From Sebaldella sp. S0638 (GTDB lineage: Bacteria; Fusobacteriota; Fusobacteriia; Fusobacteriales; Leptotrichiaceae): a DNA stretch of 36,017 bases. This document shows, one piece after another, positions 14,863 through 22,606 of the stretch (positions are counted from its first letter, which is position 1; every line of letters begins with the position of its first letter). The DNA is taken from positions 1-36,017 of the forward strand of contig NZ_JAMZGM010000037.1 of NCBI RefSeq assembly GCF_024158605.1, in the 5' to 3' direction. The position numbers and the translations under genes are program-made. Below the pieces are notes generated by a model that saw only the letters and a program-made list of their open reading frames with translations, was not told where the DNA came from and made no database searches.

Positions 14863-16134
14863 ATGTCAGAATACAAATTTGAAACATTACAGCTTCATGC
14901 TGGTCAGGAAGAGGCGGATAAATCAACGAATGCAAGGGCAGTACCAATATATCAGACTACATCTTATGTATTCAACAGTGTGGAACATGCGGCAAATCTA
15001 TTTTCATTAAAAGAAGAAGGAAATATATACAGCAGAATGATGAATCCTACTACAGATGTTCTGGAAAAAAGAATAACAGCCCTTGACGGCGGAATCGGCG
15101 CAGTAGCTGTGAGTTCAGGCAGTGCTGCTGTAACATATGCAATATTAAATCTGGCAGTATCAGGTGATGAGATAATATCTTCAAAAAACCTTTATGGCGG
15201 AACATATAACCTTTTGGCAAATACAATAAAAGATTTTGGAATAACAACGAAGTTCTTTGATCCCGGAAAGCCGGAAGAAATAGAAAAATTGATAAATGAA
15301 AAATCAAGGGCAGTATTCATAGAAAGTATAGGAAATCCCAATGCAGATATTACTGATATAGAGAAAATAGCAGAAATAGCTCATAAATATGGTCTGCCTC
15401 TGATAATAGATAATACATTTTCTCCGTATTTATGCAGACCGTTTGAACATGGGGCGGATATAACTGTGTATTCTGCAACAAAATTTCTTGGAGGACACGG
15501 TACGACTATTGCGGGACTTGTGGTAGATTCAGGAAAGTTCGACTGGAAGAATGAAAGATTTGAAAATTTTAACGAGCCAGATCCCGGATATCATAATCTG
15601 AAGTATTCAGATCTGGGAGAGGCGGCTTATATAGCAAAACTGAGAGTGAAACTGCTGAGAGATACAGGCGCATGCCTTAGCCCGTTTAATTCTTTCCTGA
15701 TTTTACAAGGGATAGAGACACTTTCATTAAGAATAGACAGACATGTGGAGAATGCTTTGAAAACAGCGGAATATCTGGAAAAACATCCCAAGGTGAAAAT
15801 AGTAAATTATCCCGGTTTAAGCAGCAGCCCATATAAGAAATTACAGGAAAAGTATCTTCCAAAGGGTGGCGGATCTATATTTACCTTTGAGCTGACAGGA
15901 GGTCTGGAAGCTGGGAAAAAGTTTATTGATTCGCTGGAACTGTTTTCTCATCTGGCAAATGTAGCAGATGCTAAGTCTCTGATAATACACCCGGCCAGTA
16001 CCACGCACAGCCAGCTTACTGAAGATGAACTGAAAGCGTGTAACATAACTCCGGGAATAATAAGAATATCAGTGGGACTGGAGCATATTGACGATATTAT
16101 AAGTGACTTAAAACAAGCTTTAGATAAAATCTGA
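14863..16134 (+). CDS. metY: O-acetylhomoserine sulfhydrylase
   Basis: A 423-residue PLP enzyme of the Cys/Met metabolism family that makes homocysteine from O-acetylhomoserine and sulfide. Visible features are the LHAGQE opening typical of MetY, the YSRMMNPTTDVLEKRI substrate loop, SSGSAA for PLP phosphate, IIDNTFSP with the PLP-ring Asp, and the Schiff-base Lys in YSATKFLGGHG. The long insertion after it (LGEAAYIAKLRVKLLRD) distinguishes MetY from MetB or MetC. The ATG at 14863 is preferred over the one at 14851, which sits in the purine-rich binding site. It is the first gene after the methionine attenuator, 17 bases before metF. Confidence 0.95.
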   Translation: MSEYKFETLQLHAGQEEADKSTNARAVPIYQTTSYVFNSVEHAANLFSLKEEGNIYSRMMNPTTDVLEKRITALDGGIGAVAVSSGSAAVTYAILNLAVSGDEIISSKNLYGGTYNLLANTIKDFGITTKFFDPGKPEEIEKLINEKSRAVFIESIGNPNADITDIEKIAEIAHKYGLPLIIDNTFSPYLCRPFEHGADITVYSATKFLGGHGTTIAGLVVDSGKFDWKNERFENFNEPDPGYHNLKYSDLGEAAYIAKLRVKLLRDTGACLSPFNSFLILQGIETLSLRIDRHVENALKTAEYLEKHPKVKIVNYPGLSSSPYKKLQEKYLPKGGGSIFTFELTGGLEAGKKFIDSLELFSHLANVADAKSLIIHPASTTHSQLTEDELKACNITPGIIRISVGLEHIDDIISDLKQALDKI

Positions 16135-16151
16135 TAACTGAAAGGATAAAA

Positions 16152-17030
16152 ATGAAAATAAAAGATATATACAAAAATAAAAAAGCTGTATTCTCGTTTG
16201 AAATATTTCCTCCAAATGAAAATTTTTCAAGTGAAAAATTATATGAGGTAATAAATGAGTTAAGTACCCAAAATCCTGACTTTATAAGTGTTACGTACGG
16301 AGCCGGCGGAACTACGAGAGGCGGAACTATAGAAATAGCATCATATATAAAAAACAAGCTGAATATAGAAACAGTGACCCATCTTACATGTGTAGGAAGC
16401 AGAAAAAGCGAAATAGAAAGTTTTTTGGATGAGCTGGAAAGTAATAATATTGAAAATATTCTCGCTTTAAGAGGGGATATCCCAAAAGATAAAGATGAAA
16501 ATGTATATCATGAAGGAGATTTTTTATATGCCTCTGATCTTGTAAAAGAGATCAGGGCTACAAACAGATTTTCTGTGGGAGGAGCGTTTTATCCAGAAGT
16601 TCACCGTGAAAATAATGATTTGATTGATTTATTTAATCTTAAGAAAAAAGTAGACTCAGGAGTAGATTTTCTGGTATCACAAATATTTTTTGACAATGAA
16701 AGCTTTCTTGATTTTCGTGATAAAGCTGAGAAAGTGGGTATAAATACACCTTTGGCTGCGGGAATTATTCCTGTGACCAATGCGAAACAAATAAAGAGAA
16801 TAACATCGCTATGCAATTGTAAAATACCCAAAAAGCTTGAAAAAATACTGAATGCATATGAGGATAACAGCGAGGCAATGTATCAGGCAGGAATAGCTTA
16901 TGCAACGGAACAGATAATAGAACTCCTTTCGTCAGGAGTGAAGGGAATACATATTTATACAATGAATAAAACCCATGCAGTAAATGAGATATTGAAAAAT
17001 ATAAACAGTATAAGAAAATATTATGAATAA
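16152..17030 (+). CDS. metF: 5,10-methylenetetrahydrofolate reductase
   Basis: A 292-residue TIM-barrel flavoprotein that reduces methylene-THF to methyl-THF for homocysteine methylation. Signatures are FSFEIFPPNE (with the catalytic-type Glu), SVTYGAGGTTRGGT, HLTCVG, NILALRGDIP and SQIFFDNE, all in the normal order. AAAGGA precedes the ATG. It lies between metY and metA in the same direction with short gaps, so it should be under the same attenuator. No methionine synthase gene is seen in the window. Confidence 0.96.
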   Translation: MKIKDIYKNKKAVFSFEIFPPNENFSSEKLYEVINELSTQNPDFISVTYGAGGTTRGGTIEIASYIKNKLNIETVTHLTCVGSRKSEIESFLDELESNNIENILALRGDIPKDKDENVYHEGDFLYASDLVKEIRATNRFSVGGAFYPEVHRENNDLIDLFNLKKKVDSGVDFLVSQIFFDNESFLDFRDKAEKVGINTPLAAGIIPVTNAKQIKRITSLCNCKIPKKLEKILNAYEDNSEAMYQAGIAYATEQIIELLSSGVKGIHIYTMNKTHAVNEILKNINSIRKYYE

Positions 17031-17051
17031 TTAAAGGAGAGGAGGATTTTT

Positions 17052-17921
17052 ATGTTGATATTAAATAAAAATATGCCTGTAATAGAGGAGTTAAAAGGTA
17101 TGGTAAATATAAAGACAAAGGATGGAAAGCTAAATGTATCAAAAAAATCAAAGAAGATTCTGGTGTTGAATTTAATGCCTAACAAAGTAAAAACTGAATA
17201 CCATATACTCAGACTCCTTAATACAAAGAATTCCGAAGAAGAAATAGAACCGTTTTTTCTGAAACTTGATACTCATAATTACAAAAATATAGATAGTGAG
17301 TATCTTGATGAATTTTATGTTTCATTTGAGGAAATAAAAAAACTTGATATCGAAGCAGCCATAATAACAGGTGCGCCCCTTGAAAAAATAAAATTTGAGG
17401 AAGTATCATACTGGGAAGAGCTTAAGAAAATATTTGAATTTATTAATAACTTAAAATCCTCTATTTTCATATGCTGGGGTTCTCAGGCAGCACTGTATTA
17501 TTTTCATGATATACAAAAATATGATTATAATTGTAAGAAATTTGGTGTATTTACTCATAATTGCGAAAACAGCTCAAAGCTTTTTGAAAATCTGAAAAAC
17601 GAAGATTTCAAAATACCGCACTCAAGGTACACATATGTAAAAAGGGAAGATATCAAGGAAAAAGCAAATCTGGAAATACTTCTTTCGGATGAAACCAATG
17701 AGCCTGTTATAATAAAAGACAATAATAAAATATATATATCAGGACATATGGAATATGATAAGTACAATCTGCGTGATGAATATATAAGAGATGTAAATAA
17801 TAATCTGGATATAAGTATACCGGAAAATTACTTTTTAGATAATAAGCCGGAAAACACACCTGTTTTTTCATGGGAAAAATTTTCGAAAGTTTTTTATTCT
17901 AATTGGCTGGCCAGCTTTTGA
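17052..17921 (+). CDS. metA: Homoserine O-acetyltransferase, MetA type
   Basis: A 289-residue MetA-fold acyltransferase that activates homoserine. Visible are LNLMPNK near residue 39, the ITGAPLEKIKFEEVSYWEEL segment, the nucleophile Cys in FICWGSQAA, FGVFTH, PHSRYT, and the catalytic His/Glu in ISGHMEYD. The residue after TGAPL is Glu; in characterised MetA enzymes Glu here marks acetyl-CoA use, and Gly marks succinyl-CoA. That agrees with the O-acetylhomoserine enzyme MetY in the same operon. It is slightly shorter than E. coli MetA at the C-terminus. A strong GGAGAGGAGG site precedes it. It is probably the last gene of the operon; no clear terminator follows. Confidence 0.94.
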   Translation: MLILNKNMPVIEELKGMVNIKTKDGKLNVSKKSKKILVLNLMPNKVKTEYHILRLLNTKNSEEEIEPFFLKLDTHNYKNIDSEYLDEFYVSFEEIKKLDIEAAIITGAPLEKIKFEEVSYWEELKKIFEFINNLKSSIFICWGSQAALYYFHDIQKYDYNCKKFGVFTHNCENSSKLFENLKNEDFKIPHSRYTYVKREDIKEKANLEILLSDETNEPVIIKDNNKIYISGHMEYDKYNLRDEYIRDVNNNLDISIPENYFLDNKPENTPVFSWEKFSKVFYSNWLASF

Positions 17922-17947
17922 TTTTATTGAATATTATATATATGACG

Positions 17948-17976
17948 TTTAAGAAAAATTTTATTTATGATATAAT
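17948..17976 (+). promoter_or_regulatory. Promoter of the secreted YwqK-like protein gene
   Basis: TTTAAG (17948-17953), a 17-base spacer, TATAAT (17971-17976), 31 bases before the TTG start at 18008. Confidence 0.6.
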
Positions 17977-18007
17977 AAAGCAATAAATGAAAAAAGGAGT
18001 GAAAATT

Positions 18008-18463
18008 TTGAAGAAATTATTTTTTCTTATGTTTATATTTTTTGGTTTTTGTATTAATGCAGAAAATTTTTTGAGCTATAAAGAGGTATCTGAACCTGAA
18101 TATTTACTTATTTATGAAGCCAATGGTCTTTTTTTACAGGATGACAACAAAGGAATATCAGTTGAAGTAGAGAACGGAAATTATAAGTTTGTAGATAATG
18201 CACAGATAGTATATCTTACAATGAAGAATTCAGTTTTTGACGGGAAAATTTATGTTTATGATAAAAAGACTAATAAACGACTAAGTGTATACAGCTTCAA
18301 GAATGGAGTAGAAGATGGGAAATGGATAGAATACGATAAAAATGAAAAACCTGCTTCAATAGATTATATTAAAAATGGTTTGATCATGAAAAGGGAAACT
18401 TATGTAAACGGACAACTTGTTCTGACTAGGACTTTTAAAAACGGGATTACTGTGAATCCGTAA
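18008..18463 (+). CDS. Secreted MORN/YwqK-like repeat protein
   Basis: A 151-residue exported protein. A signal peptide (KKLFFLMFIFFGFCINA, cleavage about residue 18-20) is followed by a region with MORN-like 'YxNGxxxG' repeats: YSFKNGVEDGKW, DYIKNGLIMKRE and YVNGQLVLTRTFKNG. Relatives are often labelled YwqK-family antitoxin-like, which does not establish a toxin system here. The TTG at 18008 is chosen as start: GGAG (17996-17999) sits eight bases upstream and the signal peptide then begins properly, while the ATG at 17987 has no binding site. It is monocistronic, with its own promoter and terminator. Confidence 0.75.
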   Translation: MKKLFFLMFIFFGFCINAENFLSYKEVSEPEYLLIYEANGLFLQDDNKGISVEVENGNYKFVDNAQIVYLTMKNSVFDGKIYVYDKKTNKRLSVYSFKNGVEDGKWIEYDKNEKPASIDYIKNGLIMKRETYVNGQLVLTRTFKNGITVNP

Positions 18464-18495
18464 ATTAATATGAGTTATAGGGGAATTAAAGTATT

Positions 18496-18529
18496 AAAAA
18501 AGACATTTATTAACAAAGTGTCTTTTTTT
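18496..18529 (+). terminator. Intrinsic terminator after the YwqK-like gene
   Basis: AAAAAAGACA (18496-18505) pairs perfectly with TGTCTTTTTT (18519-18528), followed by a further T. Confidence 0.85.
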
Positions 18530-18641
18530 GAATAAGTGATTACAAATTTTAATATTTTATTCTAAATATAGCTATTGGGAGTATAAAATATATAATAAGA
18601 GCAGATATTGACATAAAAAATAATAAATCAAAGGGGGAGAT

Positions 18642-19265
18642 ATGAAAGGTGTAAAATTAATGATATGGGATGATTTTGGTCATAGATGTCCTGAATGGAT
18701 AAATTATCCTAAAGAAAAAGAAATGACATTATCTAAAAAGGCAACAGCAGGAGAAACAGACTTCTTAATAATAGAATTATTGAGCCGAAATTATATTGAT
18801 TTTTCTAATGGAATGGATGGATGTTTTGAAGACTTCATTGAAAGAAGTAAAAAGGGGATGAGTTTAGGCGGAGGAATAATATTTTATGAAGGGAAAAATG
18901 AAATTACTCCAGGGTGTTGTAATGATGGAATTGGAAATTTTAAAGGAATAATAAAAGAGATAAGAGAAAATGAACCAATGATTTGGTTAGGTCATGATCC
19001 TTATCCGGTTTTTGAATATTTAGAAAATGAAATAGTGGTATGGGCAGATGATTGTTTAGGAATCTGGGAAGAACCAATAGATAAATCAGGAGTGCTATCA
19101 ATAATATATGAAAAAAATGACTTGTATAATAAATTGTCAAATCTTGATAATGACGTGAGAGATTTTTTTACACGACCTTTTTATGATAGGATTAATTATT
19201 ATGATAAAAATTATTCAGATAAATTAGTTGATGTAATACTAACTCAGTTAAAAATAAAGTTATGA
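18642..19265 (+). CDS. Unrecognised 207-residue cytoplasmic protein
   Basis: No family is recognised. The protein is acidic, has no signal peptide or membrane span, and has notable Trp and Cys content: WDDFGHRCPEW near the start, PGCCNDG near residue 91, the aromatic HDPYPVFEY (~126) and WADDCLGIWEEP (~138). This compact acidic make-up resembles the immunity proteins of contact-dependent toxin systems, but no toxin gene is adjacent, so that is only a guess. A strong GGGGGAG precedes the ATG. The gene sits alone between the met operon region and the histidine leader, and its flanks are very AT-rich, which would fit an acquired gene. Confidence 0.7.
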   Translation: MKGVKLMIWDDFGHRCPEWINYPKEKEMTLSKKATAGETDFLIIELLSRNYIDFSNGMDGCFEDFIERSKKGMSLGGGIIFYEGKNEITPGCCNDGIGNFKGIIKEIRENEPMIWLGHDPYPVFEYLENEIVVWADDCLGIWEEPIDKSGVLSIIYEKNDLYNKLSNLDNDVRDFFTRPFYDRINYYDKNYSDKLVDVILTQLKIKL

Positions 19266-19308
19266 TAATAAATATATATAATATATAAAAACTATATTTT
19301 ATTTCTAT

Positions 19309-19337
19309 TTTACTTATGAATATTAATGTACTATAAT
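19309..19337 (+). promoter_or_regulatory. Promoter of the histidine leader and operon
   Basis: TTTACT (19309-19314), a 17-base spacer, then a perfect TATAAT (19332-19337). It matches the methionine leader promoter through the spacer (TATGAAT, AATGTACTA) and beyond (AATTATAAAAT). Confidence 0.75.
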
Positions 19338-19365
19338 GAATTATAAAATTACGGGAGTGAAAATA

Positions 19366-19437
19366 ATGACTTTAATATCTTTAAATAATAATTCTATAAA
19401 TAAAATAAAAGCACATCATCATATTGGCAGAGTTTGA
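19366..19437 (+). CDS. hisL: Histidine leader peptide (control-codon peptide of the his attenuator)
   Basis: A 23-residue peptide whose end reads AHHHIGRV. Three consecutive His codons (19414-19422) are followed by two codons and then AGA GTT TGA, the same ending and spacing as in the methionine leader. GGGAGTG lies just before the ATG. The codons before the His run are unusually rich in Asn, Ile and Lys, as expected for AT-rich DNA without coding constraint. It precedes ten histidine biosynthesis genes. Ribosome stalling at the His codons when His-tRNA is uncharged would control the attenuator that follows. The regulatory role is inferred from position, codons and fold. Confidence 0.85.
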   Translation: MTLISLNNNSINKIKAHHHIGRV

Positions 19438-19548
19438 ACCTGAAATATTATCGGGAGCAGACTCTTTTTGAACTTATAAATTCAAAATAGTCTGTGCCGG
19501 TTTATGAATAGATGGAGAATCTGGGCAGAAATGTCCGGATTTTTTTTT
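19429..19548 (+). promoter_or_regulatory. Attenuator of the his operon (five-strand fold with terminator)
   Basis: Strand 1 AGAGTTTG (19429-19436) pairs with CAGACTCT (19458-19465, one G-U). Strand 2 can instead pair with strand 3: CAGACT (19458-19463) with AGTCTG (19489-19494), plus TTTTGAA (19466-19472) with TTCAAAA (19481-19487). Strand 3, TCTGTGCCGG (19491-19500), can pair with CTGGGCAGA (19521-19529), masking the terminator's left arm. The terminator is ATCTGGGCA (19519-19527), loop GAAA, TGTCCGGAT (19532-19540), then a run of T. The order and the CTGTGCC core match the methionine attenuator, although loops and spacers differ. Confidence 0.75.
19519..19548 (+). terminator. Terminator hairpin of the his attenuator
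   Basis: A nine-pair stem (two G-U pairs) closed by a GAAA tetraloop, with nine T residues, 27 bases before the hisZ start codon. Confidence 0.88.
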
Positions 19549-19575
19549 AGAAAGAATTTGAAAGGAGAGCAGAAA

Positions 19576-20703
19576 ATGAAAAAGTTTATAGACAGTCTGA
19601 AAGAAGAAGAAAAGATAATTTTGAAACTGAGAAAGCATTATGAACAATACGGCTATAAAAAAATAAAGCTCAGTAAATTTGAAAGTTATGGTTTATATAA
19701 TGAAAATGCTGATTTTATAAAAACCGAAAATATTATCACATTTATGGCACCTACAGGAAAATTACAGACATTAAGACCTGATGTTACTTTATCTATAGTA
19801 AAAAAGTTCGCCAGAGATCAGAAGAAAGAGATGGAAAAGCTGTATTACATAGAAAATATTTACAGGCTTTCAAAAGAAGATCTGGAGTATAAGGAATTGA
19901 ATCAAATAGGCGTGGAGATACTTGGCGAGTCAGACGGTTACTCAGACTTTGAAATAATTAATCTTGCAGTAGAAAGTCTGGAACTGATAAATAAGAATTT
20001 TATACTGGATATTTCAAATATCAATTATCTGTCAGGATTATTCGAGGAAATGAAATTAGGTTATACTTTGGAAAAAGAGGTTCTTCTGAATATCCAGCAT
20101 AAAAATGTACATGATTTGAAAAGGATTCTCACAAGAGAGAATGTAGAACCGAAATATAAGGAAATTCTAATAAAAATCCCATATTTATCAGGTAAATTTA
20201 ATAGTGTAATAGAGGAAGCCGAAAAGCTTGTAATGAACGACAAAATGCAAAATGCTTTGGAAGAATTGAAAATACTGAGTCAGGGATTTCCTGAAAAGAT
20301 AAAAAACGGAAAGATTCTGCTGGATTTTTCCATAGTAAACAGTCTTGATTATTATAATGGCCTTATCTTTCACGGGTATATAGAAAATAACCCGAAAATA
20401 ATATTATCGGGCGGGAATTATGATAAATTGGTTGAGAAATATGATAAAAATAAAGGAGCAACAGGATTTGCCATCTATCTGGATGAACTGTCAGGAAAAT
20501 ATAAAATGGAAAAAGAATATGATTTTGATATCCTGATATTGTATAAAGACGGTGATTATGCAAAACTGCTGAATATTGTAAAAGATTATATAAAACAAGG
20601 GCTTACTATAAGAACTGAAAAATACAGGGAAGATTTCAGTACAAATTTTAAATATAAAGAAAAATATATTTTTGAAAATAACAGGCTCAGTGGAAAGGAG
20701 TAA
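19576..20703 (+). CDS. hisZ: ATP phosphoribosyltransferase regulatory subunit
   Basis: A 375-residue paralogue of histidyl-tRNA synthetase without aminoacylation function, needed with short HisG to make the first enzyme of histidine synthesis. The class II synthetase core is visible: PTGKLQTLRPDVTLSIVKKFA (motif 2 region), the ENIYRLSKEDLEYKELNQIGVEILG segment, and a C-terminal GGNYDKLVEKY...GATGFAI motif 3 region. The start at 19576 follows AAAGGAGAG; the open frame extends 24 codons upstream, but that extension runs through the attenuator's terminator and is not coding. The stop is two bases before hisG. Length and the pairing with a 205-residue HisG support HisZ over HisS. Confidence 0.92.
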   Translation: MKKFIDSLKEEEKIILKLRKHYEQYGYKKIKLSKFESYGLYNENADFIKTENIITFMAPTGKLQTLRPDVTLSIVKKFARDQKKEMEKLYYIENIYRLSKEDLEYKELNQIGVEILGESDGYSDFEIINLAVESLELINKNFILDISNINYLSGLFEEMKLGYTLEKEVLLNIQHKNVHDLKRILTRENVEPKYKEILIKIPYLSGKFNSVIEEAEKLVMNDKMQNALEELKILSQGFPEKIKNGKILLDFSIVNSLDYYNGLIFHGYIENNPKIILSGGNYDKLVEKYDKNKGATGFAIYLDELSGKYKMEKEYDFDILILYKDGDYAKLLNIVKDYIKQGLTIRTEKYREDFSTNFKYKEKYIFENNRLSGKE

Positions 20704-20705
20704 AT

Positions 20706-21323
20706 GTGTTAAATATAGCGCTGCCTAAAGGAAGGCTTGGAGATAAGACATACAGCTTATTTGAAAAAATAGGATACAAATGTGATGAATTAACCGAAGA
20801 CAGCAGAAAACTTATTTTTGAGAATAAGGAGAAAAATATACGATACTTGCTTGTGAAACCGTCAGATGTAGGAATATACGTAGAGAAAGGTGCCGCAGAC
20901 ATAGGTGTGGTAGGGAAAGATATACTTTTAGAGAATGAATATGATATTTATGAACTCTTGGATCTGAAACTGGGAATATGTAAAATATCAGTTGCAGCCC
21001 TTGCAGGATATAAAGAGGATACGGAAAGAAAGCTTAGGGTAGCTACAAAGTATGTAAATACTGCCAAAAAGTATTATTCTTCATTGAACAGAGAAACAGA
21101 TATAATAAAATTAAACGGTTCCATAGAACTGGCACCTATTCTGGAGCTTTCAGACGTAATAGTGGATATAGTGGAAACAGGAAATACTCTGAAAGAAAAT
21201 AATCTGAAAGTAATAAATGATATTGAAGATATAAGCGCAAGGTTTATTGCAAATAAGACAAGTTATAAATTTAAAAATGAAGAGATAAAAAATATAGAAA
21301 AAAAACTAAGGGAGGTAATATGA
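20706..21323 (+). CDS. hisG: ATP phosphoribosyltransferase catalytic subunit (short form)
   Basis: A 205-residue short-form HisG that condenses ATP and PRPP, the committed step. Visible are IALPKGRL at the N-terminus, DVGIYVEKGAADIGVVGKD, and the PRPP-binding loop in DVIVDIVETGNTLKENNL. Without the C-terminal regulatory domain it needs HisZ, which is encoded two bases upstream. The start is GTG, six bases after GGAG, because the nearby ATG at 20704 runs straight into a stop. Its end overlaps hisD by four bases (ATGA). Confidence 0.96.
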   Translation: MLNIALPKGRLGDKTYSLFEKIGYKCDELTEDSRKLIFENKEKNIRYLLVKPSDVGIYVEKGAADIGVVGKDILLENEYDIYELLDLKLGICKISVAALAGYKEDTERKLRVATKYVNTAKKYYSSLNRETDIIKLNGSIELAPILELSDVIVDIVETGNTLKENNLKVINDIEDISARFIANKTSYKFKNEEIKNIEKKLREVI

Positions 21324-22606
21324 TAAAGACAATAAGATACAGCAGTGATACTGAACTGAGTGAGATATTTCCCAGAAGTCAGTTTGAATATGAAGATATT
21401 AACAAAAAAGTAAGAGATATAATAGAAGATGTAAAAGCTAACGGAGATAAAGCCCTCTATAAATACAGCGAGATGTTTGATGTAAAACTGGAGAGTCTTG
21501 TGGTAAGCAGCGAAGAGATAGAGGAAGCCTATAACAGAATTGATGAAGAATTCAAAGTGGTTTTACTTACAGCTGCTGAAAATATAAGAAAATTTCATGA
21601 AAAACAAGTCAGAAATAATTTTTTTATGAACGGAGAAGATGGAATTCTATTGGGACAAATGATAAATCCTATAGAAAAAGCCGGTATTTATATTCCCGGA
21701 GGAACGGCATCTTATCCATCTACAGTATTAATGAATGTGATACCTGCCAAGATAGCCGGCGTAGAAGAGATAATCCTTGTAACTCCGCCCAATAAAGCCG
21801 GAAAAATAGAAGATTCCATTCTTGCAGCTGCTAAAATAGCCGGAGCAGATAGAATATTTAAAATAGGGGGAGCACAGTCAATAGCAGCTTTAAGCTATGG
21901 TACTGAAACTATTCCAAAAGTATATAAAATAACAGGCCCTGGTAACATATATGTAGCTATGGCAAAGAAAATGGTTTATGGTGAAGTAGATATAGATATG
22001 GTGGCAGGGCCAAGCGAAATACTGGTAATTGCCGATGAGAACGCCATACCTGAAAATGTGGCTGCTGATCTGCTGTCACAGGCTGAGCATGACAAACTTG
22101 CTGCAAGTGTTTTGGTTACATCAAGTGAAGACCTTGCCGAAAAGGTAAGGATCGAACTGGAAAAACAGCTTGAAAAACTGCCAAGAAGAGAAACAGCAGA
22201 AGAATCATTGAAAAATAATGGAAGAATCATAATAACAAATACAATAGAAGATGCTGTAAAAATCAGCAATGAAATAGCACCGGAACATTTGGAACTTTGT
22301 GTAAGCGATCCGTTTTCCATCCTTGGAAAAATAAAGAATGCAGGTTCTATATTTTTAGGGAATAATACTCCAGAAGCATTGGGTGATTATCTTGCAGGAC
22401 CGAATCATACACTGCCTACAAGCGGAACGGCAAAGTTTTCTTCGCCGCTGTCTGTAGATGACTTTATAAAGAAATCTTCTGTAATATACTATACTAAAGA
22501 AGCACTGGAAAAAGTAAAAGACAAAGTAATATGCTTTGCAGAAAAAGAAGGACTCAGCGCACATGCGGAGTCGGTAAGAATAAGAGTTGAAGGTGGTAAA
22601 AAATGA
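21320..22606 (+). CDS. hisD: Histidinol dehydrogenase
   Basis: A 428-residue zinc enzyme that oxidises histidinol twice with NAD+ to histidine, the last step. Key parts are GIYIPGGTASYPSTVLMN, KITGPGNIYVAMAKK, the VAGPSEILVIAD segment, zinc/catalytic residues in SQAEHD (Gln, His), EHLELC, the GDYLAGPNHTLPTSGTA loop (Asp, His) and a C-terminal AHAESVRIR (His). It overlaps both hisG and hisC by ATGA, so the three genes are translationally coupled. Confidence 0.97.
   Translation: MIKTIRYSSDTELSEIFPRSQFEYEDINKKVRDIIEDVKANGDKALYKYSEMFDVKLESLVVSSEEIEEAYNRIDEEFKVVLLTAAENIRKFHEKQVRNNFFMNGEDGILLGQMINPIEKAGIYIPGGTASYPSTVLMNVIPAKIAGVEEIILVTPPNKAGKIEDSILAAAKIAGADRIFKIGGAQSIAALSYGTETIPKVYKITGPGNIYVAMAKKMVYGEVDIDMVAGPSEILVIADENAIPENVAADLLSQAEHDKLAASVLVTSSEDLAEKVRIELEKQLEKLPRRETAEESLKNNGRIIITNTIEDAVKISNEIAPEHLELCVSDPFSILGKIKNAGSIFLGNNTPEALGDYLAGPNHTLPTSGTAKFSSPLSVDDFIKKSSVIYYTKEALEKVKDKVICFAEKEGLSAHAESVRIRVEGGKK

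Noticed and set aside
18008-18463. YwqK-like protein as the antitoxin of a toxin-antitoxin pair
   Set aside because: It has a signal peptide and is alone between its own promoter and terminator; the family label does not prove a toxin system.
19504-19575. In-frame N-terminal extension of HisZ by 24 residues
   Set aside because: It would be encoded by the attenuator terminator and its T run, has no ribosome binding site at its ATG, and the ATG at 19576 has AAAGGAGAG.
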